DNA of 64,000 nt from an uncultured Oscillospiraceae bacterium (GTDB taxonomy: Bacteria > Bacillota > Clostridia > Oscillospirales > Oscillospiraceae). Below, piece by piece: positions 56,990 to 64,000 of this stretch. Position 1 is the stretch's first letter. Each line of letters opens with the position of its first letter. Location: positions 13,730 to 77,729 of the forward strand of contig CAJUCA010000008.1 of NCBI GenBank assembly GCA_910585265.1, read 5' to 3'. The notes under the pieces were generated by a model. It saw only the letters and a program-made list of their open reading frames with translations. It was not told where the DNA came from and did not search any database. Position numbers and translations under genes: made by a program.

Positions 56990-57012
56990 GGCGGCCCGCA
57001 GGGCGGGCCGCC
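56990..57012. terminator. 10-bp perfect hairpin upstream of guaA
   Basis: GGCGGCCCGC and GCGGGCCGCC enclose AGG. It lies between guaA and the next minus-strand gene; without a T-run it is a weak terminator or a leader structure of guaA. Confidence 0.5.
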
Positions 57013-57022
57013 GCTTTGAATG

Positions 57023-57373
57023 TTACCGCCAGAGGAAATCGTCCAGCTCCCCGGCCTGGAACACGATGTTCCCCTCGTGCTTCTCCTCGTCCCGGACGGG
57101 GAGGAAGGGGTCCAGCACCGTCAGCCGCTTGCCGCACTGGGGACAGCGGTATTGGATGGCTCCGCAGGCGTACATACCGGAGGGGATGTCCGCCTTCCTG
57201 TTCACCGGGTGCAGGTTTTTTTTATAGTAGTCCGGCTCCTTGCGCTCCACATAGTGGCCCACCGAGACGTTGGGCAGGGCGTACAGCTGCTTTCGGTGCT
57301 TCTCCATGGCGCACTTGCAGCTCCGGCACCAGTCGTCCTGGTACTGGCGCAGCCATCTGTCAATGAGTCCCAT
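57023..57373 (-). CDS. Hypothetical zinc-finger-like protein
   Basis: A 116-residue soluble protein. Cys pairs CRSC (about 16-19) and CPQC (about 77-80), with single cysteines at about 21 and 70, suggest a zinc-ribbon. It overlaps the previous gene by 14 bp and the three genes 58714-57023 look like one unit. No family is recognised. Confidence 0.72.
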   Translation of the reverse strand: MGLIDRWLRQYQDDWCRSCKCAMEKHRKQLYALPNVSVGHYVERKEPDYYKKNLHPVNRKADIPSGMYACGAIQYRCPQCGKRLTVLDPFLPVRDEEKHEGNIVFQAGELDDFLWR

Positions 57374-57965
57374 TGCGCAGCTCCGACGCTTCCTTGGCTT
57401 CCGCCAGCACCTGAACCCACATATCCGCCTTGGAGATGCCGGTCAGCACGTGTTCGTCGTTCATCTTCCACCGCTGGTTGGAGGTGAAGGTGTCCACCCG
57501 GAGCTTGATCCCGTCGATGAGGAACAGGAAGCTCACCCGGCTGGTGCCCCGCAGGAAGCCGGAGCCGGCGGCCCCGTCGTCGGTCCAGGCCTTGGTCACC
57601 CGGCTGGCGGGGATGATGAAGCTCTCAAAGGGGTTCCAGAAGAACAGCAGGGCGATGACGCCCTTGCGTATGTCCACCACCACGGTGTGGGTACTGCCGT
57701 AGAAGGTCTGGTTGCGGGTAAAGCCCTGCTGGTCCAGCTGCTGCTCCATGGCCTTTTTCCGCAGCTTCCAGATGGTGGAGGGGCCAAAGAGCCACCACAC
57801 CACGGACAACGCCGTGGGCAGCATAAAGCAGATCACGGCCCCCGTCCCGCCATCGGGGAAGAACTTGTAGCCCACGAAGCCCAGCAGGGCGATGAGGGCG
57901 ATGGGCAGGAGAATGGTCAGAAGCAGGTAGACATAATTGATTTTCTTCACGGTCTTTTGGTTCAT
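57360..57965 (-). CDS. Hypothetical membrane protein
   Basis: A 201-residue protein with two N-terminal helices (about 10-33 and 43-62) followed by a soluble domain with beta-rich blocks (GSTHTVVVDIRKGVIALLFF, RVSFLFLIDGIKLRVDTF). The topology resembles membrane proteins with a PH-like cytoplasmic domain, but I cannot name the family. A basic linker (RKKAMEQQLDQQ) joins the parts. Confidence 0.75.
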   Translation of the reverse strand: MNQKTVKKINYVYLLLTILLPIALIALLGFVGYKFFPDGGTGAVICFMLPTALSVVWWLFGPSTIWKLRKKAMEQQLDQQGFTRNQTFYGSTHTVVVDIRKGVIALLFFWNPFESFIIPASRVTKAWTDDGAAGSGFLRGTSRVSFLFLIDGIKLRVDTFTSNQRWKMNDEHVLTGISKADMWVQVLAEAKEASELRNGTH

Positions 57966-58033
57966 TTGCAGCTCTCTCCTTCTTCATAGAACATAATCGG
58001 CGCACCCGCGCCGGGGTTGGCAAATACAGGTGC

Positions 58034-58714
58034 TCAGTCCCATTCGCTCTTGGGGGCTTCCTCCTCCCCCTTCCTCCTCCGGGGCGGGAAGAACCGGGGA
58101 AACAGCCCCAGGCTGGAGCCCAGCCAGTGGAAGATGGGAAAGCACACGAAGATGGCGATCACCTGGGCCGCGCCGGTGTACCGCTGGTTGTAGTCCTCCT
58201 CCGGCATCTTGCCGCCCACGCCCAGCATATCCACGTAAAAGTCGGTGCGGGTGAGGGGGGGACCATAGCTGATCTGGTCCATGAACATCTTGCTTTCGGT
58301 GAGGTCGGCATATACCACCTTCCCCACCGGCAGGGTGTGGTCGCTGGTGTAGTAGTCCCCGTCCTGCTGGACGTTTTCCATATTGATCCGGGCGGCTACC
58401 ACCTCTCCGGAGGGCAGGGTCACCCCGTAGGTATAGATTCCGTCGTAGTAGCCCGCGCCCCGGTTGCGGTACTCGATGCCGTGGGATACGATGGTAAAGG
58501 TGTCGTGGCTGAGGATGTCGTCCACGCTCTGGACCCGGAACACCTCCGGCCCCGCCTTGCCGCCGATGTCGCCGTCGGATACGGTGTGCTCCTCCACGTA
58601 CCGTTCGTAAGCTCCCACCAGGAAAAACTCCGTCAGCTTCACCGCCCCCAGGCTCACCCCGAAGGCCAGCAGCAGGCACAGCCAGATATCAAACCGCAGG
58701 CGTGTATAACGCAT
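58034..58714 (-). CDS. Hypothetical membrane protein with extracellular domain
   Basis: A 226-residue protein with an N-terminal helix (about 10-30), an extracellular middle domain (about 35-175) and a second helix near the C-terminus (about 183-205) followed by a basic-acidic tail. The middle domain is beta-rich with a DDYYT-like and GYYDGIYTYGV stretch and no recognisable motif. The ATG at 58714 follows AAGAGGGG by 7 bp. It begins the three-gene hypothetical unit. Confidence 0.75.
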   Translation of the reverse strand: MRYTRLRFDIWLCLLLAFGVSLGAVKLTEFFLVGAYERYVEEHTVSDGDIGGKAGPEVFRVQSVDDILSHDTFTIVSHGIEYRNRGAGYYDGIYTYGVTLPSGEVVAARINMENVQQDGDYYTSDHTLPVGKVVYADLTESKMFMDQISYGPPLTRTDFYVDMLGVGGKMPEEDYNQRYTGAAQVIAIFVCFPIFHWLGSSLGLFPRFFPPRRRKGEEEAPKSEWD

Positions 58715-58790
58715 AAAAAATCCCCCTCTTGACAGAACCGCGGAAGATTTTGGAAACAAAAGGCATTCCTCCCGCCTCTTGGCCCCATAT

Positions 58791-58819
58791 ATTGTAACGT
58801 ATCTCCCCCCAAAAAACAA
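58791..58819 (-). promoter_or_regulatory. Sigma-A promoter of the hypothetical membrane gene unit
   Basis: On the minus strand TTGTTT (58814-58819), 17 bp and TACAAT (58791-58796). Confidence 0.65.
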
Positions 58820-58994
58820 GACAAAGATTGGGGGCTTTTTGGCGGAAGGGGCAAAATTTGTGAATTTGGACAAAAGGCGGCATAGCGGCCCCCGGCCGGG
58901 GGCAAACTGAGAACCTGCATTGACAGCGGGACGGCGTTGGCGGCTGTGAATACAGGTTCCGAGCAAGGGGCATTCTGGGAAACGAGGTGTTTTT

Positions 58995-59678
58995 GTGTTT
59001 GTGGTACTCATACGCACCGTGGTGCTTTACCTGTTCATTATTGTGGGCATCCGGCTGCTGGGCAAGCACCAGATCGGGCAGCTGGAGCCCTCCGAGCTGG
59101 TGCTGACGCTGATCATCGCGGATCTGGCCTCCGTCCCCATGCAGGACAACGGGATTCCCCTGCTGTCCGGGCTGATCCCCATCGTGGTGCTGCTGGCCCT
59201 GTCGTCGGCGATTTCGACGTTGTGCACCAAGTCCCTGGGCTTCCGGGCCCTGCTGTGCGGCAAGCCGTCGGTGGTGGTGGAGAACGGGAAGGTGCTCCAG
59301 CGGGAGCTGGAGCGGTGCCGCCTGACCATCGACGAGCTGCTGGAGGAGCTGCGGATGCAGGGCTACACCGACATCCGCACCATCAAATTCGCCCTGCTGG
59401 AGACCAACGGCCAGCTCTCCATCCTGCCCCGGGCGGAGGAGAAGCCCGCCACCGCCGCCCAGCTCGGAATCGCCACCCAGGAAACCGGACTTCCGGTGGT
59501 GCTGGTCAGCGACGGGCGGCTGCTGGAGCACAACCTGAAGGGCCGGGGCTATGAGCAGGTCTGGCTGGAGAAGCAGCTGGCCGCCCACGGGCTTACCTCC
59601 CACCGTCAGGCGTTTCTCCTGTCGGTGGACGAGACGGGGAACACCTACTGTATCCCCAAGAAGGGGGCGTCGGCATGA
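58995..59678 (+). CDS. DUF421 (YetF-like) membrane protein
   Basis: A 227-residue protein with three N-terminal helices and a cytoplasmic alpha/beta domain. The family marks are IVGIRLLGKHQIGQLEPSELVLTLIIADLASVPMQD in the membrane part (shown here as recognised blocks) and DIRTIKFALLETNGQLSI in the soluble part. DUF421 proteins of Bacillus are linked to spore germination and membrane functions. The GTG at 58995 follows a GAGG; it overlaps the next gene by 4 bp. Confidence 0.9.
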   Translation: MFVVLIRTVVLYLFIIVGIRLLGKHQIGQLEPSELVLTLIIADLASVPMQDNGIPLLSGLIPIVVLLALSSAISTLCTKSLGFRALLCGKPSVVVENGKVLQRELERCRLTIDELLEELRMQGYTDIRTIKFALLETNGQLSILPRAEEKPATAAQLGIATQETGLPVVLVSDGRLLEHNLKGRGYEQVWLEKQLAAHGLTSHRQAFLLSVDETGNTYCIPKKGASA

Positions 59679-60061
59679 AGCGGCTGTATATCGCCCTGGG
59701 CCTGGTGGCCCTGCTGGCGGTTTTGTGTACGGTTCACACCGTCTATCTGGGGCAGCTCACCGCCGACCTGTCCGGCCTCCTGGCCCAGGCCCAGGAGCAG
59801 GTGGAGCGGGGGGACTGGGCGGGGGCGGACCGGCTCACCCGGCAGTCCAAGGAGATCTGGGTGGAGCACGAGGGCTACCTCCACACCACCCTGCGCCATA
59901 CCGACATCGACGCCATCCTGGTCTCCTTCGACGAGGCCCTGGCCTTTTTGCGGGCCGGGGAGCGGCAGAGCGCGGAATACGCCGCGGTGAACGCCCGGCT
60001 TATCACCCAGATCGGGCTGCTGCTGGAGTCGGAGCTTCCCACGTTGACGAATCTGTTGTAG
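59675..60061 (+). CDS. DUF4363 protein
   Basis: A 128-residue protein with an N-terminal membrane helix or signal anchor (about 4-24) and an extracellular helical domain (LLAQAQEQVERGDWAGADRLTRQ). DUF4363 genes commonly follow DUF421 genes in Clostridia, and here the start overlaps the DUF421 stop (ATGA), so they are translationally coupled. Function is unknown. Confidence 0.85.
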   Translation: MKRLYIALGLVALLAVLCTVHTVYLGQLTADLSGLLAQAQEQVERGDWAGADRLTRQSKEIWVEHEGYLHTTLRHTDIDAILVSFDEALAFLRAGERQSAEYAAVNARLITQIGLLLESELPTLTNLL

Positions 60062-60162
60062 GCGGGGCTTGCGGACTGTCTGGCGGCGCGGGCGGGGGGC
60101 AACGTTGTATGCCCCGCGCCCGTTTTTGCCGTGAGGGGGGCCGGGTGGGGGAATTTTCTGGG

Positions 60163-60305
60163 TTGTTGCCCCGAACCGTACACCTCCGCCCCCCTTCTAA
60201 CCAGCCCCGAAGGGAGTGGTAGAAGAAATGCAACAAACCGACAAGTACAAGCTCAACAAGCCCGGGATCGACGATCCCCTCGCCATCGCGCCGCTGAACG
60301 AAAAC
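60163..60305. repeat. Tip-gene 5' module, copy 3
   Basis: Matches 5134-5276 at 137 of 143 positions. The upstream motif GGCAACGTTGTA (60098-60109) also occurs, in the orientation of tip gene 1, at 5091-5102. Confidence 0.9.
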
Positions 60306-60650
60306 ATGGACAAGCTCGAAGCCGCCATCCTCGCCGAAACCGCCGCCCTGGACAGCCGCGTCACCGTGCTGGAAGCCAAATACTTTGTATCGGGCACCTT
60401 CATCGGGGACGGCCAGTCCAGCCAGTTCATCAACCTGGGCTTCACCCCCAAGGCCGTCCTGGTTCACCACGCGAACATCGCATTTTTCACCGCCTTGACC
60501 GTGGCCGGACAGCCCTGCTCCAACGGGCCCGGAACCGCTCTGGAGGTGGTGGAAAACGGCTTCAAGGCCTACAATTCCGCCCCCAATGCTTCCATCAAAC
60601 GCAATATGAACGATGGCGGTCAGTCCCTCAACTACATCGCATTTGTCTGA
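60228..60650 (+). CDS. Small tail-fibre-like tip protein 3
   Basis: A 140-residue paralogue of the proteins at 4572 and 5199. Residues 1-27 match copy 2 almost exactly; a short Leu/Ala coiled-coil-like region (about 30-52, ending DSRVTVLEA) follows; the C-terminal domain differs but keeps GTFIGDG, INLGFTPKAVLV, VENGFKAY and LNYIAFV. This tip pattern is common at the ends of short phage tail-fibre proteins. No signal peptide is present. The ATG at 60228 is preferred over the GTG at 60216. It converges on the third SLH gene, repeating the arrangement seen at the left end of the window. Confidence 0.82.
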   Translation: MQQTDKYKLNKPGIDDPLAIAPLNENMDKLEAAILAETAALDSRVTVLEAKYFVSGTFIGDGQSSQFINLGFTPKAVLVHHANIAFFTALTVAGQPCSNGPGTALEVVENGFKAYNSAPNASIKRNMNDGGQSLNYIAFV

Positions 60651-60663
60651 ATCACGGCAAAAA

Positions 60664-60692
60664 GGCCCCCCGGCGAGAGCCGGGGGGCCTTT
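60664..60692. terminator. Bidirectional rho-independent terminator
   Basis: GGCCCCCCGGC, loop GAGA and its complement, with AAAAA before and TTT after. It is similar in sequence to the terminator at 5637. Confidence 0.93.
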
Positions 60693-60719
60693 CGTGCTGT
60701 TTTGATCAGGGACTAAAGA

Positions 60720-63700
60720 TTAGTCGATGATGTAGATGGTATCCACGTAGCCGTACTCGTCAAAGTCGAGGACGAAGGCGTGGCTGCCGGTGTACAGCTC
60801 GTACTGCTTCACGCTGTCCAGAGTGGCGTCGTAGTACTTGCCGGTCTCCAGGTTGACGATCTTCACCACGCAGTCGTCAGCGACGGTGTAGAAGGCTTCC
60901 ACAGCATCGCCATCGTGGTCGGTCGTGCCGTTATCAGCGATCACGCCGGTCTTGTCGAAGCAGACCATGTCGGTCGCGGCCAGAGTCACGCCGTTGTTGA
61001 CGCTCACGCTGGTGGCGTGGCCCTGGGCGTTGCTGCCCAGCACCCGGACCAGGGCCTCGGAACCGGCGGCCATGACGCCCTCAATCTGGGTGTTGATACC
61101 GGCCAGGTTGTTGTTGGACACCTTCAGCTCCACAGGCTCGCCGTTCTTCAGGGCCTTGTAGGTGGAGTAGTTCTGATAGGTGGTGCCGGTGGCGTACACC
61201 AGGTACAGGTCGGGATCCTCCACGGGGGTCCGGGCCATAACGGTGTAGTTCAGGTTCACGTTCTTGGCGGCACCAACATCGGTGTTCGGGAACACAAACA
61301 CGTTGTTGCCAATCCGCTGATACAGGACGTCATAGGTGTTGGCAGTTCCCACAGTCTGGCCATTATCGCCCATAATCAGGGGGATGTTCTTGAAGCCGGT
61401 GTAGGCACTGTACTCCAGGTCGGCGTAGCCGCCCTCGTTGCCCTCGTTCAGGCTGTAGTCCCAAGCCAGCTCACCGATGAGGAACTTGGTGTTGTTATCC
61501 ACGTTCTGATCCACGGCGGCGTTGGCGTTATCGATCTGGCTGGGAGACTTGGAGTAGTCGGTGTTAATCGTGAACGTAGAGAGATCACCCTTAGTGGTGC
61601 ACTCATCCGCCAGGGTTCCCGCCATGCCGGGGACCAGCTGGTTGTCGCCCACGGCCTTGGGAGCGGTGTAGTTCTTCCACTCGCCGTTCTGGGTCTCCAC
61701 GACCTTGTAGTAAGTCTCGCCGTTCTTCTTGAACGCCTCGATCTTCACCAGCACGCCGGCCTCGGCCTTCAGGTTGCCGGTGCCGATGTCGGTCTCCGCA
61801 TCGTTCATGGACTCATAGTAGTCGAAGAACTTGTCCTCGTCACCGTCATTGTGAGCGGTTCCCTCGGCCTTAAAGTTCTGGAGCATACGCACGGTCTTCT
61901 CGGTCTTGTCCATCATCATCAGAGTGGCCTCAATAGCCCACTTGCCGGTGCCGATGCGCACGGGCTCCATGCCCATCACCACGCCGATGGTGGACTCGCT
62001 CTCGGCCTGGGTCATGCCGATCACGAAGCCGTACTCATCCAGAACAAGGGTGTACTCCTTGTTGATGGCGGCGTTGTTCATGGCGTAGCTGTAGTTGGGA
62101 TCGCTGGGCACGGTGCTGGTGCTGTCCGCTGTCGCAAACTGGTCAGCAGTAGCACTGCTCTTATAGTACTGCACGTCGGTGTCGGCCGCTACGGTCTGGT
62201 TCGCCAGATAAACGACATTGGCCTTGTAGTTGCCGTTGCTGGTCTCGATCTCGTTCTTGTGGTTCTTGGGACCCAGGGTGCCCTTCACGGTCACATCGAC
62301 GGTCTTGGCCTTCCCAATGACATCCACCGCGCCGATCTCATTACCACCATCGGTGACGGTGAAGTCCTTGGGAACGGCGGGCACGGTGGTCTGGAGGAAG
62401 CCCTCATTGGCGGTGGGGGTGCCAACGGCCACCAGACCGCTGTCATCGAAGGTCGTGGTCTGGTCGTACATACCCCAGGTGGTGAACTGCACCAGATCGC
62501 CCTTCTTGTAGTCCTCGAAGTCCTCAGTCGTGCTCGTCTTGGTGATGGTCACGTTGTCATTGAAGGTGATCTCCATGGTGGCGGGGCTCATCACGTGGTT
62601 CTTGGCGGTGTCGAAGGTGCGGGGCACGATGTTGCCCACAACGCCCAGGAAGTTGTCCACGTAGACAATGATAAAGCGCTTGCTGTCGATCTTGTAGACC
62701 TCGGTGGTACGCCCGGCGGCGCCGATGGTGCCCTCCTGGGTGTGCAGGGCGTCAATGATGTAGTTGTCAGCATGAGGCGCACCGTTACCAGTATCCGTGC
62801 CGCGGGTGGCCACCTTGGCGCCGTTCAGGAACTCCACCACATTCAGGGTGGCGTTAATGGCCTTGTCGCCGTTCACGTCGGTGGTGAACTGGCACTCGGT
62901 GACCACTTCGCCCTTGTAGACGTGCACGGGCTCAATGGGGATTTCCAGAGCGTGAACCTCGTACCAATCCGCATCGGCCACGAACTCGCCCCCGGTAATG
63001 GTGCCGTAAGTGGCGCCGGGGGTGCTGCTGGGCACGTAGACGGCGTTCGCATTAGCCTTAATATCACCCTTAACACCGTTGCCAGTAGCAGCGGCAATGG
63101 CCGCAGTGGCCACGGGATTCACAATCCACTTGGCGCCGTTCTGCACGGTGTCCTTGTCGGAGTCCTTCACCCAGACCTCGTGGGGGCGGCCGTACTCGTC
63201 AAGGGCAATGAGATTGCTCTTGCCGATGATGCCGAAGGTGGACTTCATGATGGTGTCGGGAACGTCCTGGGCGTAGATCTTGCCGCCCACGGAGCTCAGG
63301 TTGACCTTGCTCACGTCCACCAGCAGCTTGCTCTCGTAGCCGCTGCGCAGGCCGTTGTAGACGACCTTGTCGGCCAGGATGGTCTCGAACATCATCTTAG
63401 CCACGACCTCACGGGTGACAGGCTGGCTCAGAGTGCCCTCGGTGATGCCCTTGGTGATGCCGACTTCCTGACCGAAGGAAGCGGTGCGGGTCTCCCAGCC
63501 CTTGCCGGTGAACTCGCCCTTCTGGTCATAGCCCAGCAGACGCAGCAGCATGGCCAGCAGCTCGTAGCCGGTGATGTCGGACTTGGGGTCGAACTTGTCG
63601 CCGCCCCGGCCCTTGATCAGCTCGGCGTTGGCGCAGTAGTTGATGTAGCCGGCAGCCCAGAAGGAGCTGTCCACATCGGTGAAGTGGCCGTAGTCCTTGT

Positions 63701-63980
63701 AGATGTCGGCCTGGGAATCCTTCACGTTGGTGGCGATCCGGTAGATCATGGTAGCCACCTCAGCGCGGTTGATGGTTGCGCTGGGCCGGAAGCCGCGCTC
63801 GTCGCCCTTGACGATGCCCAGGGCGGAGAGAACGTTGACCGCTTCCTTGTACTCGGCAGTGATCTCATCCTTGTCGGTGAAATCATTGGGAGTCGCGGGA
63901 GCGGCGTTGACAGTGACCATGAGGCTCAGGGTCATCATCATCGCCAGGACCAGCGCGAGAAACTTCTTCAAATTTCTCAT
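60720..63980 (-). CDS. Large secreted SLH-domain surface protein, paralogue 3
   Basis: A 1086-residue paralogue of the SLH proteins at 1167 and 5699. The signal peptide is identical to theirs. SLH repeats lie at about 35-85 (TINRAEVATMIYRIAT) and 95-150 (FDPKSDITGYELLAMLLRLLGYDQ), with a weaker third. The long C-terminal region resembles copy 1 in several blocks (YGRPHEVWVKD, LVLDEYGFVIG, RIGTGKW, TGFKNIP, EYGYVDTIYIID), so copies 1 and 3 are closer to each other than to copy 2. No enzymatic motif is seen. The 3' end faces tip gene 3 across a terminator. Confidence 0.92.
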   Translation of the reverse strand: MRNLKKFLALVLAMMMTLSLMVTVNAAPATPNDFTDKDEITAEYKEAVNVLSALGIVKGDERGFRPSATINRAEVATMIYRIATNVKDSQADIYKDYGHFTDVDSSFWAAGYINYCANAELIKGRGGDKFDPKSDITGYELLAMLLRLLGYDQKGEFTGKGWETRTASFGQEVGITKGITEGTLSQPVTREVVAKMMFETILADKVVYNGLRSGYESKLLVDVSKVNLSSVGGKIYAQDVPDTIMKSTFGIIGKSNLIALDEYGRPHEVWVKDSDKDTVQNGAKWIVNPVATAAIAAATGNGVKGDIKANANAVYVPSSTPGATYGTITGGEFVADADWYEVHALEIPIEPVHVYKGEVVTECQFTTDVNGDKAINATLNVVEFLNGAKVATRGTDTGNGAPHADNYIIDALHTQEGTIGAAGRTTEVYKIDSKRFIIVYVDNFLGVVGNIVPRTFDTAKNHVMSPATMEITFNDNVTITKTSTTEDFEDYKKGDLVQFTTWGMYDQTTTFDDSGLVAVGTPTANEGFLQTTVPAVPKDFTVTDGGNEIGAVDVIGKAKTVDVTVKGTLGPKNHKNEIETSNGNYKANVVYLANQTVAADTDVQYYKSSATADQFATADSTSTVPSDPNYSYAMNNAAINKEYTLVLDEYGFVIGMTQAESESTIGVVMGMEPVRIGTGKWAIEATLMMMDKTEKTVRMLQNFKAEGTAHNDGDEDKFFDYYESMNDAETDIGTGNLKAEAGVLVKIEAFKKNGETYYKVVETQNGEWKNYTAPKAVGDNQLVPGMAGTLADECTTKGDLSTFTINTDYSKSPSQIDNANAAVDQNVDNNTKFLIGELAWDYSLNEGNEGGYADLEYSAYTGFKNIPLIMGDNGQTVGTANTYDVLYQRIGNNVFVFPNTDVGAAKNVNLNYTVMARTPVEDPDLYLVYATGTTYQNYSTYKALKNGEPVELKVSNNNLAGINTQIEGVMAAGSEALVRVLGSNAQGHATSVSVNNGVTLAATDMVCFDKTGVIADNGTTDHDGDAVEAFYTVADDCVVKIVNLETGKYYDATLDSVKQYELYTGSHAFVLDFDEYGYVDTIYIID

Positions 63981-64000
63981 TGGATTGTTTCCTCCTCAAA
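63902..64000. repeat. SLH 5' module, copy 3, cut by the window edge
   Basis: The reverse complement matches copy 1 closely from the right arm of the Shine-Dalgarno hairpin through the signal-peptide coding region. The upstream part of the leader lies outside the window. Confidence 0.88.

Overview
The window looks like chromosome of a GC-rich, low-redundancy Firmicute of the class Clostridia, most like the Oscillospiraceae gut group (Flavonifractor, Lawsonibacter, Intestinimonas and relatives). The reasons are the high-GC but clostridial gene content: S-layer-homology (SLH) surface proteins, the murB-rapZ-yvcK-whiA cluster, an ECF transporter next to truA, a ClpE-type chaperone, a Cys-rich clostridial conserved protein with a sporulation-like promoter, and DUF421/DUF4363 and DUF2812/PadR pairs. 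Genus assignment is inference. There is no rRNA, no CRISPR array, no complete insertion sequence and no prophage; one tRNA is present.

Layout. 1-1000: a VanR/VanS-like two-component system (kinase cut by the window edge). 1086-8749: a mirror-image block of two large SLH proteins and two small tail-fibre-like proteins (SLH> <tip tip> <SLH). 8791-16146: a cytoplasmic GH13 enzyme, cytidine deaminase, several membrane proteins, a ZIP transporter, paired half-size TSUP permeases, a PadR/DUF2812 pair and a TetR regulator. 16298-22838: a radical SAM protein and a five-gene peptide-type ABC transporter operon. 22950-25267: a TSUP permease, an apparently damaged methyltransferase and a SIMPL protein. 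25324-36075: a run of twelve genes all on the minus strand (RNA methyltransferase, VanZ-like, EcfA1, two inserted small genes, EcfA2, EcfT, TruA, GNAT, DUF5711, CvpA, ClpE). 36387-40791: two convergent c-di-GMP-type signalling proteins with degenerate GGDEF motifs. 41038-44267: an Fe-S aldo/keto reductase, a secreted or anchored phosphodiesterase/nuclease-fold protein and a Cys-rich protein. 44415-54945: murB, rapZ, yvcK, whiA, two small membrane proteins, dnaE and cardiolipin synthase, with two related miniature elements flanking dnaE. 55292-60061: tRNA-Thr, guaA, hypothetical membrane proteins and DUF421/DUF4363. 60163-64000: a third copy of the tip> <SLH cassette.

The most unusual feature is the SLH/tip cassette, present three times in one 64-kb window. 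Each large SLH gene faces, tail to tail across a shared bidirectional terminator, a small gene whose N-terminus resembles the start of phage tail-fibre proteins and whose C-terminus resembles a variable fibre tip. Within each gene family the 5' module is conserved and the rest is divergent: the SLH leader plus signal peptide is identical over 134 bp between copies 1 and 2, and the tip-gene leader plus N-terminus matches at 137 of 143 bp between copies 2 and 3. The SLH leader carries a terminator-like hairpin and a second hairpin that buries the Shine-Dalgarno sequence. The first two SLH copies lie in inverted orientation, so recombination between them could exchange the mature surface proteins between two chromosomal contexts. 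This reads as a candidate surface-variation system; its function is not established by the sequence.

Other points of interest are a threefold 74-bp tandem repeat that duplicates the whiA translation start region, a duplicated truA 3' end that keeps the overlap with the next gene, two TAA-flanked miniature inverted-repeat elements around dnaE, and clear palindromic operators at the GH13 and PadR promoters.
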